Below are positions 1 to 11,387 of a stretch of DNA of 64,000 nucleotides, one piece after another. Made by a program: the position numbers and the translations under genes. The stretch's first letter is position 1, and every line of letters begins with the position of its first letter. The stretch comes from Rattus norvegicus. Its lineage: Eukaryota; Chordata; Mammalia; Rodentia; Muridae. Under the pieces are notes generated by a model that saw only the letters and a list, made by a program, of their open reading frames with translations, made no database searches and was not told the DNA's origin. The stretch lies in NCBI RefSeq assembly GCF_036323735.1, contig NC_086031.1, forward strand, positions 49,112,225 through 49,176,224, given 5' to 3'.

Positions 1-1079
1 AGTAGCCCAGGAGTGATGGATGGATAGCCCTTCCCAGAACCTACAGCCAAGGAGTTTGAAAACCCTTATGTCAGAAGGTTGTTGGTTATCTGGGGCCTGG
101 TTACTAACTCATCCACCTCCAACGCCTGGGGTCTGGAGTCATAAGATCTTGGCCTAGTCACACAGTAACAGATCTCTCTACAGATAAGGAAACTGAGGCT
201 CAGGGGGAGCAAAGACTTGTCCTCAGAACCAAGCCACAGCTAGAAGTCTGGTTTCCTGGCTTCCAGGTCAGGTTTCTATCTTGACCCCCTCCTCCATCCC
301 CCATCCCTCCTTTCCCCTTTCCCCCCAACCCGTGTCTGAGGTCCTACAGTCCTTGGGGGCAGGGGAGTCTAAAAGACAGTGATAGTGCCCCAGGGGAGAG
401 AAGGAAGCCAGAAGGGAGAGCACAGGCAAGTGTGGAGAATCCGCATGTTGAAGAAGGTTGTGCTGGGGACAGGAGGTCCCCAAGAGCTCTGCAGGAAATC
501 AGATTGGTGTGAAAGGGGGATTCCAAACCCATCCCTGCAGGCCCTGGGGGCTGTTTGTGGGGTGCTCGCCATATACTCTGCACCTCTGTATTTCTTTCCC
601 CCCTTCCCCCCACTATGCAAAGTTGAGGTTGGCTATATCAGAGAGATTATTCTGTTCATACTACCTGAACAAAAATCCCAACTTTCCTTGTAAGGCTAAG
701 GAGTCTAGAAAAAGTTACCTTCTCTCTTTGTGCCTCAGTTCCCTCACCTTTGAATTGAGGTGACCACAGTGTCTAACTCCTAAACTTGTCACGATGGGTA
801 CACAAGAGAACATGGTAGGGCAAAAGCAAGGAGCCCGGGGAGTCCCTATCATTATTGATGGCTCACACCCAGACAGCGTTAGAGGGGCATCCCAAGGATG
901 GTGTGGCACTGTGCAAGGGCACAGGCATAGGAGTCCCTAGAGGGACCTGTGAAAAGTTTCCTGGTGCCTCAGAACCAGGAGACAGACCCCACAGACAGCT
1001 TAGCTGCCTACGTACAGTTCTCAGAGTCCCTGAGAGCCCAAAAGGCTGGGAAAGAAGATTGTGGTAAGGCAGCACTCAC
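1..1079 (-). other. Ptprv: Ptprv intron 9 (partial), with MIR remnants
   Basis: No coding exon was found. Short pieces resemble the ancient MIR SINE: 181-260 (the GAAACTGAGGCTCAG core) and about 700-780 (GTGCCTCAGTTCCCTC). The many short ORFs on both strands look like chance frames in GC-rich DNA. Confidence 0.6.
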
Positions 1080-1352
1080 GTGTCCAGCCTGTGGCGTTGG
1101 CACTGCTGCTTCTCTCAGACCCCCACAAGGTAGACAGCTGTACCTGGAACTCACAGCCTGCAGTCAGCTGGGCCCAGGAGAAGTTCTGGGCCTCCCGAGG
1201 TAGGACCTTCTCACTTTCCAGTGTCAGAGGCCTCAGCCTGTAAAGCCGTAAGTGAAAGGCATCCCTGCCACCCGGTGGGTGATACCAGGAAGCCTTCAGT
1301 GCCGCAGGCTGGTGGGCAAAGCCCAGACTCAGGTTGGTGGGAGGAGCGGGGC
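1080..1352 (-). CDS. Ptprv: Ptprv coding exon 9 (FNIII repeat 7)
   Basis: Phase 1-1 exon of 273 nt from RPAPPTNLSLGFAHQ to NATGWT. It contains LKASWYHPPGG and the NLS, NFS and NAT sequons. It is the last Ptprv exon in the window. No further FNIII exon was found in 1-1079, so the following intron is longer than 1 kb and the gene continues off the left edge. Confidence 0.92.
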
Positions 1353-4300
1353 CTTTGAGGACAGGAAGAGACAGATTCAGGACAATGTGAAATCCCCTTC
1401 CTCACTCCCCAAGTTCCAACTTCCAGGAGTCTCTAAGCTCCCTGCCCAGAAAAACTTCTTGCAGAGAAGGGGCCCAACACCTGCCTCTTGCCCCTTGCCT
1501 CTTGCCCCTTACCCCTTGCCCCCTGCCCCTTGCCCTATGCCTGCCTCCTACCTTGAGGTATGTCAGCTCCCTAAGCACAAGTCTGGTTTACTTCTCTTGC
1601 TTCCAGTACAGCCAGCTCAGTGCCTGCTCCCTCACCATTCAGGACCCCACCACCCACCATTCACTGACGGGTTTGACCTGGTGTCTGTCAAAATGCCTCT
1701 AGACTGTGGGCCTTTGGCAAGTTTGAGCCCTCCACCATCCTGTCTAGCCACACGGTTTCTTTTCCAGTTCATCCCCGCTCCTTCTCTGGGAACCCTGTTC
1801 TAACTCCCTAAGCAGATGTCTGTCCGTGAGTCTAAAAAGATCCAGTCAAGTCACGATAAAATTCCTGCTATTCAGCCCTTTTAAAGTAAAGTAAATAGGT
1901 AATACATCACGCATATCCCTACTGATCTACTTTTATGTGTTACACTATGATGTATAAAATCATGACATCGTCAGCCTAGGAACCGTGTTTGTCAGTCTTC
2001 CTTTCTGGACTCACTCATAATCTTTAGCCTGAGCACCTAACCCCATTCCTAAAGGCATTAAATAGATGTTCGTAAGGAGGAATAAACAGACAGAGGAATG
2101 CATGGATGGGTGGGCGGGTGAAGGTCACACAGATGGGTAGGCATAGCGAGCCAGCCACATGGCGGGATGTAGAAGGTGCTTGATTCAGGAAAAACCTCTA
2201 TTTTCACTCTCACCACAGAGAAGAGCAGAGAGTAGAAGACACAAAGCCCCATGCACGGTGCTGGGCAGTCTCCTGGGGGCATGTCAGGGACTCACGGGTG
2301 CAGCTGTGAATCTTCTGAGAGTCAGAGCTGAGGTTCCCGGCCCAGGCCCATGCTGACACGGTGTAGCAGGAGCCGGGTACCAGAGATTTCAGAGTCAGGC
2401 TCAAAGTGTCAGGGCCCAAGTCAACAAGGTCGCCAGGAGACCTCTGGCTGCCATCCTGATGCCAGGTAACCTTATAACCTTCCAGCTGCCCTGGTGCTGG
2501 ACCCCAAGCAATAGTCAGGTCAGATGGGCTGCTCCTGCTGATGACCTCCAGTGACTGCGGTGGCAGGGGACCTGAAGAGGGGGCAATTTGGCAAGGGGCC
2601 ATGTTGTGGTCCTGTGATGCCCTCTGCCCAGCTCTCCTGAATCCCTCCTTCATTCCATCTTCCCTCCAGACCCAGGCCCAAAAGGTTCGAGTGCTGGCAC
2701 TCACTTGTATAGCCTGAGATGCTCTGAGAGATGTCCCCCGTGGATGAGGCAATGTCCACCCTATAGTGGGCTCCAGGTACCAGGCCACAGAAAATGACGT
2801 GAGTGGCACCAGAGGGCACAGAGATGTTCCCTAGGGAGCCTGGGGCATCGTCAGAATAGAGTAGCGCCCGTCTCCCAGGCTGCTTGGAAGCTTCCAGTCC
2901 ATCTAGCCACAGTCTGGCACCAGGGACCTCCCTGGGAAGGGCAGCAGATTCTGGAGAATCAGCAGGTCCCCAGAAGGTGAGGACCCTGGTCCCTATGGCT
3001 TGCAGATTCCCTATGCAAGCCCCCATCCCGACCCCTGTTCCAACCAGACTCACCAGCCAGCCAGGTACTGCCCTCCACCCAGGCATCATAAGGTCCAGCT
3101 AGAACCTTCAGCTGCAAAGTGTAGTGTCCCGGAGGCAGGGGCCCTGGGAAGACTGCATTGCACTCTTCCGGGCCCAGGGTAGACGTACTCTCCATTGGCC
3201 CACTTAACTTCAGTACATAGCCGTCCCGGGCTCCCAGCCCTGCCTTCCAGCTGGCCCAGAGCTCATTCCGTAAGGGAGTCAGCACCAGGTCAGATGGGTA
3301 AGAGGGATCTGAGGAGACAGGGGTAGACAGTGGGTAAGAAAAGTCATTCTGTGCTCTAACCACTATGCATACTGGCAGCCTCTGATTGGGATATTCCCAG
3401 CTTCATTCCTCATACTTCAAATGAAGTATGGCAGCTACCCACCGGCCATGGGCAACGCAACCATAACTGAAACAAAAGCTTATCACATGCTCATACCTGT
3501 GCCTGCCAGCATGGCCTGGAGGATTCTACACACAGTACCTCCCACAATACTAAACCTAACTAAAACCCAGAGAAGGTGCACGACCTGTCCAGAGACACGC
3601 AGCCAACAGGTAGCAGAAATTGTTAACTACCATGCAACTCTCTCTCCGAGTGAAAACATGGTGGCATGGTGGCATGGGAGACAGATGTCTCGCCTAGGAT
3701 CAGAGTCAACCACATTTATATGCAGTATGATTTGCGCTCTCTGTGTACCTCTGTGCCTGGAGTATAATATAGGACAGCGAGACCTTTATCGGGCTCTTTG
3801 AGGAGTCAATGAAGCCATACCCAGAAAGTGGCAGGCTCCGAGCCTACCTGAAGAGAGTTCAACTGATCATGACCACGACCATCCCTTCAGGCAGTTGCCT
3901 ATTGCAACACCCTTCCAGGCCTTGGGGGACCCTGCTCTTCGCTATTTGACCAGAGGAGAATGGAAGCGTCTCTGTGTGTCCCCGAGGCACTCACAGGTCC
4001 ACTCGGTGGCACTGGGTCCCCAGATCTGGTGGGGCCCAGCAGAAGCACAAATCTTCAGCTCATGAGGTGTACCCGGAGATAGGTGAAGAAAGGTGTGGGT
4101 CGAGACCCCTTGTCTGATCACCGCAGTCGTGTTGGTGCCCCCGAGGAGGTCTGTGAGCATCAGGCGAAACGAGGTGGCCCCTTCAGAGCTGTTCCAGAAG
4201 GCTTGCAGGCTACTGGTACCCAAGGCACGTAGTGCTAGGTGATCAGGAGGGACAGGCTCTGCAGGGAGTATAGACAGAGTAGAGCCAGGCTTGAGGAAGG

Positions 4301-5801
4301 ACTCTGGAGCAAGATGCTCACGCCAGTTTTAGCATGAGGGATCCCAGACACTTAACCACACTGGGACACGTTGCCTATGAAGTTCCAGACTCAACATCGC
4401 TCTCACATCCCCCAGTCTAGCTGCTACCTGGGTCCCTGGTCAGCTACCCACCTTACCTGTCCACTGGAGGATACTAGTCTTCGCATGGAGACTGCCAGCC
4501 CAGGTGATAACCTCCAAGACATACTGAGTACCTGGCAAAAGGTCGCCAAAACTGTAAGACAGGGTGTCAGGGGACACAGAGACATTGCATGCCAGAGTTT
4601 GGGATTCCAGGTGGTAGAGGAGAAGTTGGTAGCTGTCTTGATCTCCAGGGGCATCACTCCACGAGGCTTCCAGCCTGGCTGGGCTCCCAGCGCTATGCAG
4701 CTGCAGTCCACGGACCACTGTCGGGGCTGTGCCAAAGGTCAAGAAAAGCACCAGAGTCTGTACAAAGGGCTCACTGTCCTAAGAGTTCTCTTTTGGTTTC
4801 TCTGAGCCCCCTACTAGTCCTCTAGAAACAGCTGTCACCTCCTCCCCCAACCCCAGGTACGACCACACCCCCTCAGCCTGCAGGCTTCATACCAGTTCGG
4901 GCAGTGAGGGTAATTGTGACATTCTGCCAACAGGGTCTTAGGACAGTCAGTTTTAGCTGGTAGCGACTCCCTGGCACCAGGCCATGGAACTCAAAGCCGG
5001 ACTCATTTGTGTGAGCCTGGAGCTGTTGCCCTTCTGGAGAACCTGAGGAGTTCACACTCCTGAGGCTGAGGGCATAGTCAAATCCGCCCAGCTCTGCAGC
5101 TACCCAGCTCAGAAACAGGCTGGTAGACTTTCCATGGCTACTGACGTTCACACTCAGAAGTGGACCTGGGGGACGGGGTGGATACAATTTATTCACCCAG
5201 TACCCCTTAAGAAAAGGAAGACAAGTCAAGGGACCAGAGGCAGGCAGAGTCTAGTGGAGAAATTAGCCCTGTGACCCGCCCACTGCCCACATCCAGAGCC
5301 CTCTCCCTCTCTCTAAAGACACCTACCTCCACCCTGCCTGTCTGGGCTCCCTTCCAAGGATGAGCATGCGTCGTCCTGTAGGGAGGAGAGAAGTGGGGGG
5401 AAGCAGATGTGCAGAGGCCTCTGGAGCACAGGCCACTGGGAAAGCGCACGGAGTGAGGCTCAGACCAAAGAGAAGAGTCCCCGTGTGTCCGACTCTGACT
5501 GCCACACACTACTGAAGAGACATTTCCTGGAAGTAAACCACCGTCTAGCCAGCAGGCAGTAGCCGGCAGCCTGGAAGGCTGAAACAATCTATCCTCCCGG
5601 CTTCCGTGCTGGCCTTGGAGGAAAGGGAGTAGTTTCCCTCTTCCATATCGAAGACCAGCTGCAGAGCCCACAGAGCGGTGGGAAGCCTAGACATGCCCCA
5701 GAGAACAGGCCCACCCACTCCGCCCCGCCCCGTGCCCACCTTACCTCGGCCAAAAAGCCCTGGAGCCAGAGGAGGGCAGCTAACAGAATCAGGGGCCTCA
5801 T
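1080..5801 (-). CDS. Ptprv: Ptprv (OST-PTP/Esp), receptor-type tyrosine phosphatase V, 5' part: signal peptide and seven FNIII repeats
   Basis: Nine coding exons join in frame on the minus strand: 5745-5801, 5327-5375, 4893-5165, 4457-4726, 3995-4258, 3054-3308, 2705-2950, 2296-2571 and 1080-1352, all with GT-AG borders. They give about 654 residues. The start is the Met at 5799-5801, followed by a hydrophobic signal peptide (MRPLILLAALLWLQGFLAE). Each long exon is 246-276 nt, begins and ends in phase 1 and carries one fibronectin III domain with the core Trp and a PGxxY-type loop. Many N-glycosylation sequons are present (NVSS, NSSG, NESG, NVTI). In the family a transmembrane segment and two intracellular phosphatase domains follow; here they lie past the left edge, so no catalytic residue can be checked. 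From the literature: expressed in osteoblasts and Sertoli cells, linked to insulin signalling and osteocalcin, and a p53 target in mouse. The human orthologue is a pseudogene, but these rat exons are intact. Identity is very secure. Confidence 0.95.
1482..1545. repeat. Polypyrimidine heptamer tandem repeat (CCCCTTG-like) in Ptprv intron 8
   Basis: Imperfect repeats of CCCCTTG and CCTCTTG run for about 60 bases, upstream of exon 9 in the gene's direction. No function is visible. Confidence 0.7.
2296..2571 (-). CDS. Ptprv: Ptprv coding exon 8 (FNIII repeat 6)
   Basis: Phase 1-1 exon of 276 nt from SPLPPQSLEVISRSS to KIHSCT. It contains LTIAWGPAPG and PGSCYTVSAWAWAG. Donor GTGAGT. Confidence 0.92.
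2705..2950 (-). CDS. Ptprv: Ptprv coding exon 7 (FNIII repeat 5)
   Basis: Phase 1-1 exon of 246 nt, the shortest of the set, from ESAALPREVPGARLW to SISGYT. Instead of the usual core Trp it has RLWLDGLEA, then PGAHYRVDIAS. It may be a diverged FNIII unit. Donor GTGAGT. Confidence 0.9.
3054..3308 (-). CDS. Ptprv: Ptprv coding exon 6 (FNIII repeat 4)
   Basis: Phase 1-1 exon of 255 nt from YPSYPSDLVLTPL to GSTWLA. It contains LWASWKAG and PGHYTLQLKVLAG. Donor GTGAGT. The intron before it (3309-3994) shows no other coding potential. Confidence 0.92.
3995..4258 (-). CDS. Ptprv: Ptprv coding exon 5 (FNIII repeat 3)
   Basis: Phase 1-1 exon of 264 nt from EPVPPDHLALRALG to SATEWT. It contains LQAFWNSSEG and PGTPHELKICASAG. 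Acceptor CTGCAG|AG, donor GTGAGT. Confidence 0.92.
4457..4726 (-). CDS. Ptprv: Ptprv coding exon 4 (FNIII repeat 2)
   Basis: Phase 1-1 exon of 270 nt from APTVVRGLQLHSAG to LQWT. LEASWSD and PGTQYVLEVITWAG are the FNIII core motifs. Donor GTAAGG. Confidence 0.92.
4893..5165 (-). CDS. Ptprv: Ptprv coding exon 3 (FNIII repeat 1)
   Basis: Phase 1-1 exon of 273 nt. It starts GPLLSVNVSSHGKS and ends at TLTART. The strand-B Trp (LSWVA) and the PGSRYQLKLTV motif mark the FNIII fold. Donor is ACTG|GTATGA. Confidence 0.92.
5327..5375 (-). CDS. Ptprv: Ptprv coding exon 2 (short N-terminal linker)
   Basis: A 49-nt exon, acceptor CTACAG|GACGAC and donor GGAG|GTAGGT, encoding DDACSSLEGSPDRQGG. It moves the phase from 0 to 1 and feeds the run of symmetric FNIII exons. 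It is too short to be found by ORF length alone. It was placed by splice sites and by recognising the mature N-terminus of OST-PTP. Confidence 0.85.
5689..5712. promoter_or_regulatory. Candidate p53 response element in Ptprv intron 1
   Basis: Two decamers separated by four bases: AGACATGCCC (5689-5698) fits the p53 half-site RRRCWWGYYY at all ten positions, and GAACAGGCCC (5703-5712) at nine of ten. The site lies 33 bases inside intron 1 of Ptprv. Mouse Ptprv is reported as a direct p53 target, which makes the match more than chance-interesting. Binding itself is inferred. Confidence 0.5.
5745..5801 (-). CDS. Ptprv: Ptprv coding exon 1 (signal peptide)
   Basis: Encodes 19 residues, Met-Arg-Pro then a Leu/Ala-rich core ending Leu-Ala-Glu, a typical cleavable signal peptide. 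The donor is GAG|GTAAGG, phase 0. The frame stays open upstream as far as 5999 with other Met codons, but that stretch is proline/serine-rich and looks like leader DNA, so the signal-peptide Met is preferred. An acceptor-like CTGCAG lies about 11-16 bases upstream of the ATG, so a separate non-coding first exon is possible. Confidence 0.9.
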
Positions 5802-7140
5802 CCTGATAATGTCTGCAGAGGCAAAATTGGGAGGCAGAACTAGGCTCCCTGTCTCCCTCTGCCCCGCGGGCTGGCAGGCTAGGCAAGCGTTGGAAGGGTG
5901 GACTTCCACATAGGCAGCAGATTCTGACCCTACCCCGGCCTGGGGCCTGGTCCGGAAAAGGCTGGGGCTGGGGGGTGGGGTAGCAGCATCTGGCCCCAAG
6001 GGAATTGTTACTCTCAGGTGCTCCCAAAGCTCCTCTGCTTCTCTCGCCTCCGCTGGCTGTCAGCAGTCAGCCTTCCAGGAAGAAAAACTGCCCTGTGCTC
6101 TTTTCCCAACCCTGTCTCTAGAATGGGGCTTGGTATCCATTGGTCCCTTCCCCTGTACCTTCCTGATAGATAGTGTTTCCAGGGGTGAAGTTTCAAGGCA
6201 GGCACGAACCATCCTGAATACAGGAGATAGGTGAGCCAGCTGTGTGTCACCCCTTTTGCCTAACCTGCTCCAGTAGTCACAGGCACAGAAGCACATCATA
6301 CAGAAAGGAAAGGGAGCAGTTTCCCTCTTCCATAACCTTGCCTGGCCCCTGGAGCCCATCTGTCACATCTCACTGCTCCGATGAGAAAGCTGACATCCAG
6401 AGGGTCCAGCCTGGGGTCTGCACACACATGGGTGTGTGTGAGGAAAGAAGTGGGACTTGAACCCGGGATCTTCTGACTCCATCAGGCAGAGAAGGCAAAA
6501 GGTGTTTCCATCCCCAGTTCAAGTCCTCTGTGCTTGGGAGCTTCTGGGAGTGGTTTGATATCCTGGGGGTTTTCTCCCCTCTCCTTATTTCTTCCACTTC
6601 AGTCAGCAGGCCCCATCTGGCTGTCCTGCCCTTTCCTAGCCCTCACAGACACTGCAGAGACCAAGCTGAGGCTGACAACACAAGAGCTCAGGTTCTGCCG
6701 CTGTCCCCACCCACAGCCAGCTGCTCACCGGGTACAGCTCACCCAGGTGAGCTCCTGTGCCAACTCAGCTGTGGGGAGGGAAGGAGCAGAGTCAAAGGCT
6801 CTGAGCCCTGGGAAGGAAGCCCAGAACTCAGCAAGCTCTGGATAGGGCGGCGGGGGGGGGGGGGGGTGTCTGTGTGAGAGGCTGTGCAGACAGACAGACA
6901 GTTACAGACTCTGAACACCAAGACAGACTCTTCCCAGCCTGTTTCAGCAAATAGCTCAGGCCTGCATCAGAAACCAGCTCTGCCTGTTCCCTCCCTCTGC
7001 CCAACTCCAGGGGCTCACCCACCCCACCCCCTACCACAGCTCCATCCAGCCCCAAACCTCAGAGCCGCCCACCGGCCTGGATGGGGTCCTGGAAACTTAG
7101 CACTGCAGACTCATCAAATTTTCCAGGCTGAGTGTGTGTG

Positions 7141-7143
<3 letters not shown>

Positions 7144-7206
<63 letters not shown>
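7144..7206. repeat. (GA)n microsatellite
   Basis: Uninterrupted GA dinucleotides for about 63 bases, likely polymorphic between strains. Confidence 0.95.
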
Positions 7207-7209
<3 letters not shown>

Positions 7210-9119
7210 TGAGAGCACACTGTCTGAAAGGGGCAGGGAGTGGGGCTAGCAACCGGAGAAAGCAAGCAGGGTGTGGAGGGGGATGGAGGGGGTGTCAGGC
7301 CTCAGTCTGTCCAAGGTGTAGAGGAGAGGCCCTAACCTGGTCCTTCGCCAACCCCGCCTCACCTGGGGACACATCACTTTGTTTCTTCCAGCAGAGTCTG
7401 TGTGAGGATCTTTCTTTAGAATCTGCATAGAGGAGGCACAGTACATGGGCGGGGAGGGGTACGGGGGGTATGGGGTGGGTAAAGGATTGGGATCTCAAAG
7501 TGGCTAAAGAGAAGGGCCTAGTTCTGTGGACACAGCCTTGTGGAGGTTTTAGCCAGTAGAAGGCCCTGTTACCAGCCTTATAGTTAGAGCAGCCTTAGGG
7601 GTGGGAGACAGACTCAGAAGAGGTTAAGAAAGCAGCCACCCCCGACCCCCACACTAGGGCCAAGATTCTCTATTCAGCAAAAAATGTACTTTTCCCCCAG
7701 CAGCCACCCCCACAGACAAACCCACATCCTCTGCCTAGAAAACCCCCGAGGTCTCGAAGCCTACCATCTCAGTGTGGAATGAGCTGACCAGGAGACCCAG
7801 GAAGGCCTCGGAAGACAGAAGGCTGCTCCTGGCATCCCAACTTCCAAGTGTGAACTAGCCTGGTCCCTCCCGGAAGGCAGCTGTTGTAGGCTGTTCTCCC
7901 AACTCCTCCTCTGCTCTCCCACAGCCTGAAGCCAGGCCTTGGGCATCCCCCACACTGAAGGAAGATAATTACCAGGCAGAAGAGAACAAGTCACCCCCTC
8001 TTCCTCCCACAAACTGGAGAAGGTCACCAGGAAAGGAGGGAAGGAAGGTCCAGCTTCTACTGAGCAGACTGAGAGAGCTCAGCAAAGGGCTGGAGGGAGC
8101 AGCCAGTAACAGGCAGGGGCCTGGGGGGGGGGTGTTTAACCATGTGCATAAGCCAGCATCAATGACAGCACAGTGGGAAGGACATAAAGGATCCCTGGGG
8201 GGAGGGCCATTATGGGACAGGTGTCCATCCTTCTGGCCGTGGACTTGGGAGAAGGGGAGGGAATCTCTTTCAGCTTCAGGTCTGTGCCAGGGCGGTGAGC
8301 TCAGCATTAGGTCTAGATAGAGCGGGACCACTTCCTGGTTCTCTAGGAAAGGTAATATGGTTCCATGCTGAGTTGGCATGAGCCATTGGTCCTCTCCACC
8401 AGTGATGAGGGGTGTGGGAAAGTCCTAACACCCGCAGGCACTGAAAAGGTAGCAGGAGGGAAACTGGGTCAGGAAGGGGCACCTGGGACAGCTGTCACAG
8501 AGGTGCAGCCTGGGGCATGCTAGGTTGCCTCAGCCTTCATGCCATGGCTTCACGGTACTTCTACCCCACTCACCCCATCTCCTTGGGTATCTTCCTGACT
8601 CCTCCTTGGTGAGCTCTGTCTCTCCCACACTACCAAGGACAAGCCTGGGCTTGCAGGGATGAGAATGAAGAGCCTCCTCAGTATCTGAGGAACAGCCACC
8701 CCCCATCCTGAGGCTTCACATACTTCTGGTATCCACCCAGAGCATCATAGAATGTTACAGGGTGACAGCTTTAGCCTTTGGGACTGACAGCTCCCGGTTC
8801 CCCACCAGCTGCAGGGCACAAAGACTACTGGGAACTTCGGGAGCGCTAGCTACCGGAGTTGTAGCTCATGGCCTCTGGGGTGGAAATGCTGAGAGGAAAC
8901 CAGGCATCAAGGGGGAGGGGGAAATCTTAGGCTAACCACAAGACCATGGGTGAGACTCCAAGTGGGATGAGACCTTGGCCTGCTGTGGCTCCTCGCCACC
9001 TCTGGCCACAGTCTAGGCACAGCCACCATTCTCTGCCCTTTCAGAAATGAGGAACTTTGTCTGTGCCGAGCTGCTGGGAGCAACTCCTAGAATCTGTTCA
9101 CTGCTTGAGTGGAACTTCC

Positions 9120-9120
<1 letters not shown>

Positions 9121-9160
<40 letters not shown>
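9121..9160. repeat. Poly(A) run of 40
   Basis: Forty consecutive A residues with no recognisable SINE body directly upstream, so it may be a lone homopolymer expansion rather than a retroposon tail. Confidence 0.9.
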
Positions 9161-9162
<2 letters not shown>

Positions 9163-11329
9163 ATGATGGCTGACTGGAAAAAGGAAGGGGAGGAAGGGAG
9201 AGCCTAGATAGCAGTCTCAGCCTTGCTTCCGCTTCCACCACCAGGTGGGGCTCCCTAGCTCTCAGTCCCAGACTTCTGTCTGTGATTCCAAGTCCTGGGG
9301 CTGTGGACAAAGTGCTTCACAGGGCTTGTCCCGTCTTCCTGAGAAGAAGAGGGAAACTGTTGGGGAATCTGAGATTCTGGAAAGGTCAGTAACTCGGCAA
9401 AAGTCACGTGACCATTAAGCATCAGCTTGCCCGTTAGGCAAGTCCTTCTGGTTTCCAAGTAGGACTTTACAGTCTCTAAAGTTGAAGGTACTGGAACCTA
9501 ATTCCCAATCGGAGAGACAAGTCAGCAACGTGAGAGATGCCGCCCCTCTCCCCCCTACCCCACCCCAGGAATTCGGGAAGGTTCTGCAGAACAGGGAGGA
9601 GTGGGCAGGAAGGTGAGAAGCCACCCGGAGACCTGGAGAGAGTCTCGGGTCTTGTTCATGCCTAGATTGACCCTGGCCCCACCAACTTCGTTCCCCATCT
9701 CCCGGCTTCTTGGCTCTTTCCCCAAGAGCTCATCTTCCAACTGCTTGGACCCCACTGGGTCCTCACCGTGAGGGTCAAGAGGTGTGCTCACAGCCAGCTG
9801 GCTAAAACTGTGAACTGAGGACACTGGGCAGACCTGTTGGGGGAGGGCTTTGCCTACTTCCTTCTCCCCGCCCCTGTGGTATCCTCACTTCCTTTTCTTG
9901 ATCACAATCAACAGCTGGCCCAGGGTGGGTGGCCCTCTTTCCACCCTGTTCCCACTCCCTCCACTATCTGCCAGCGCAGACACCCCCGTGGAGAGGTCAA
10001 GGCAGAGCCCAGTCTCCAGTCCCCGGGCACAAGCGTGCATGGGTTCTCCTGCTTCTATCCCTTCATCTTGGCACCAGGGCCAACCACTTCCCAGCTCCAC
10101 TGAGCTTCCTCCTCAGGAGATCCCACCTATTCCTCACAGGAGAACAGGCTACAGTGAAGAGGGAGCCAGAATCAACCAGCCATGAGAGGCTCGGGAGAGC
10201 TACCCTTTGACTTACAGCCGAGAATGACCCAAGCCTTCTTGACTTCAAAGCCTCATCCCTGGTCCTCCCCTCCTCCCCATGGGCCAGGAGAAGGGCAGCC
10301 CCTCCCCTCTCCTCTCAGGTGCCACCCCTGTGCTTACAGCACAGCAGTTCTTTTTCCAGTGTCACCGTTTGACAGTTGAATCAGAGAAGTGGGAGGAGGA
10401 GAGAGGATGTGGAATTCAAGTGCTGGGGCCCAGGAAAGCTTTTGGGGAACATTACAGAGTGAAGGAGTCTTGCAAGCAAGCATGAACCACAAACCAGTTG
10501 GGCTGAGGGCCAGTGAAGGGCCTACCAAAGCCAGGCAGGGGTGGGGGACTGTGGAGTCTTGAACTTGGAGACCGTTCCCTCCCCACACCCCAAGCATCCA
10601 AGTGGCCCTGTGGTGAAGAGGACGTGAGACGTCTCTGATGTGAGGGCCACAGCCTTCGACTATCTGTAAGTCTTCAGAGGAGTTACAGGGATCTAAGACA
10701 CTCCCAGAGGGGTAGTCAGGGGGGTTCCTATGGAAGCAAAACCCAGAGTCTTCTCCAGTTTACCTCTGTTATTTATTCTCTGGTAACTAGCCTATGCCTG
10801 CAAGCTGAGGGACTGGGGGCCAGGAGAGGACCTTTCCTACCTAGCCCTGGCCTCTTCTTTTTATCCCCTACTGCACCTCTGTGACACATCTGCTCTCCTT
10901 GGGGGCCTGGGTTTGGCCATGAATTCCCAGGCTTTGAAGCAACAAGAGCTTACAGGGACAGATGCTGAGAAGTGGAAATAAGTCTCCAGCCAAGGTCACA
11001 ACCAGAACAACTGAGGGTTCCCCATGGCTATCTTCTCAGTAAAGAGGACCTGAGGGTGGGGGTGAGCACACGACTAGGATCCGGAGGAAGGGGCCTGAGG
11101 TGGTCGGGGAAGGCCTCATCCCTTGTCCATTCCCAGAGCCTCAGCACCCAACGAGGATGGCAGGACAGCACCAGCTTGCTCTTGGAGGGCACAGGGAGGA
11201 TGCACCCGACCCCTGGTGGCAGCTTGCAGCAGGCGCAGAGGGGCAGCCCGCAGCTGGGTGGTGTGCGTGGGTGGAAGCCAGGAGGGGCGGAGGGAGGAAG
11301 CTGGCTTCCTGAAGCCTCTCAGTCCTCAA

Positions 11330-11387
11330 AGATAGACGGACTGACAGACAGCTGGCAAGAGGCAGCCCTGGGGACATAGCTGCTTCA
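11330..11387 (+). other. Ptpn7: Possible non-coding first exon of Ptpn7
   Basis: A strong donor (TTCA|GTAAGTA) follows 11387, and an acceptor (TGTCTTTCAG) at 12347-12356 starts the exon holding the ATG. GGAA-rich, Ets-like sequence sits around 11297-11313 and there is no TATA box, as in many blood-cell promoters. The 5' end and the use of this exon are inference; an RNA 5' end is needed to fix it. Confidence 0.35.

Larger units (their letters stand above)
5802..11329. other. Divergent intergenic interval between Ptprv and Ptpn7
   Basis: No protein-coding exon was recognised in this 5.5-kb stretch between the two head-to-head genes. It holds the presumed Ptprv promoter just above 5801, a GA microsatellite at 7144-7206, a G-run near 6851-6866 and a 40-base A-run at 9121-9160. 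B1, B2 and ID SINEs are absent, unlike the rest of the window. Part of 9370-9470 may be MIR-like. Confidence 0.6.

Noticed and set aside
1252..1803. 183-codon plus-strand ORF opposite a Ptprv exon
   Set aside because: It is the antisense shadow of FNIII exon 9 and of the CCCCTTG repeat.
5545..6027. Long minus-strand frames around the Ptprv first exon
   Set aside because: One frame is continuous with the signal peptide for 66 codons upstream, but the extension is low-complexity Pro/Ser leader. The signal peptide needs to be N-terminal.
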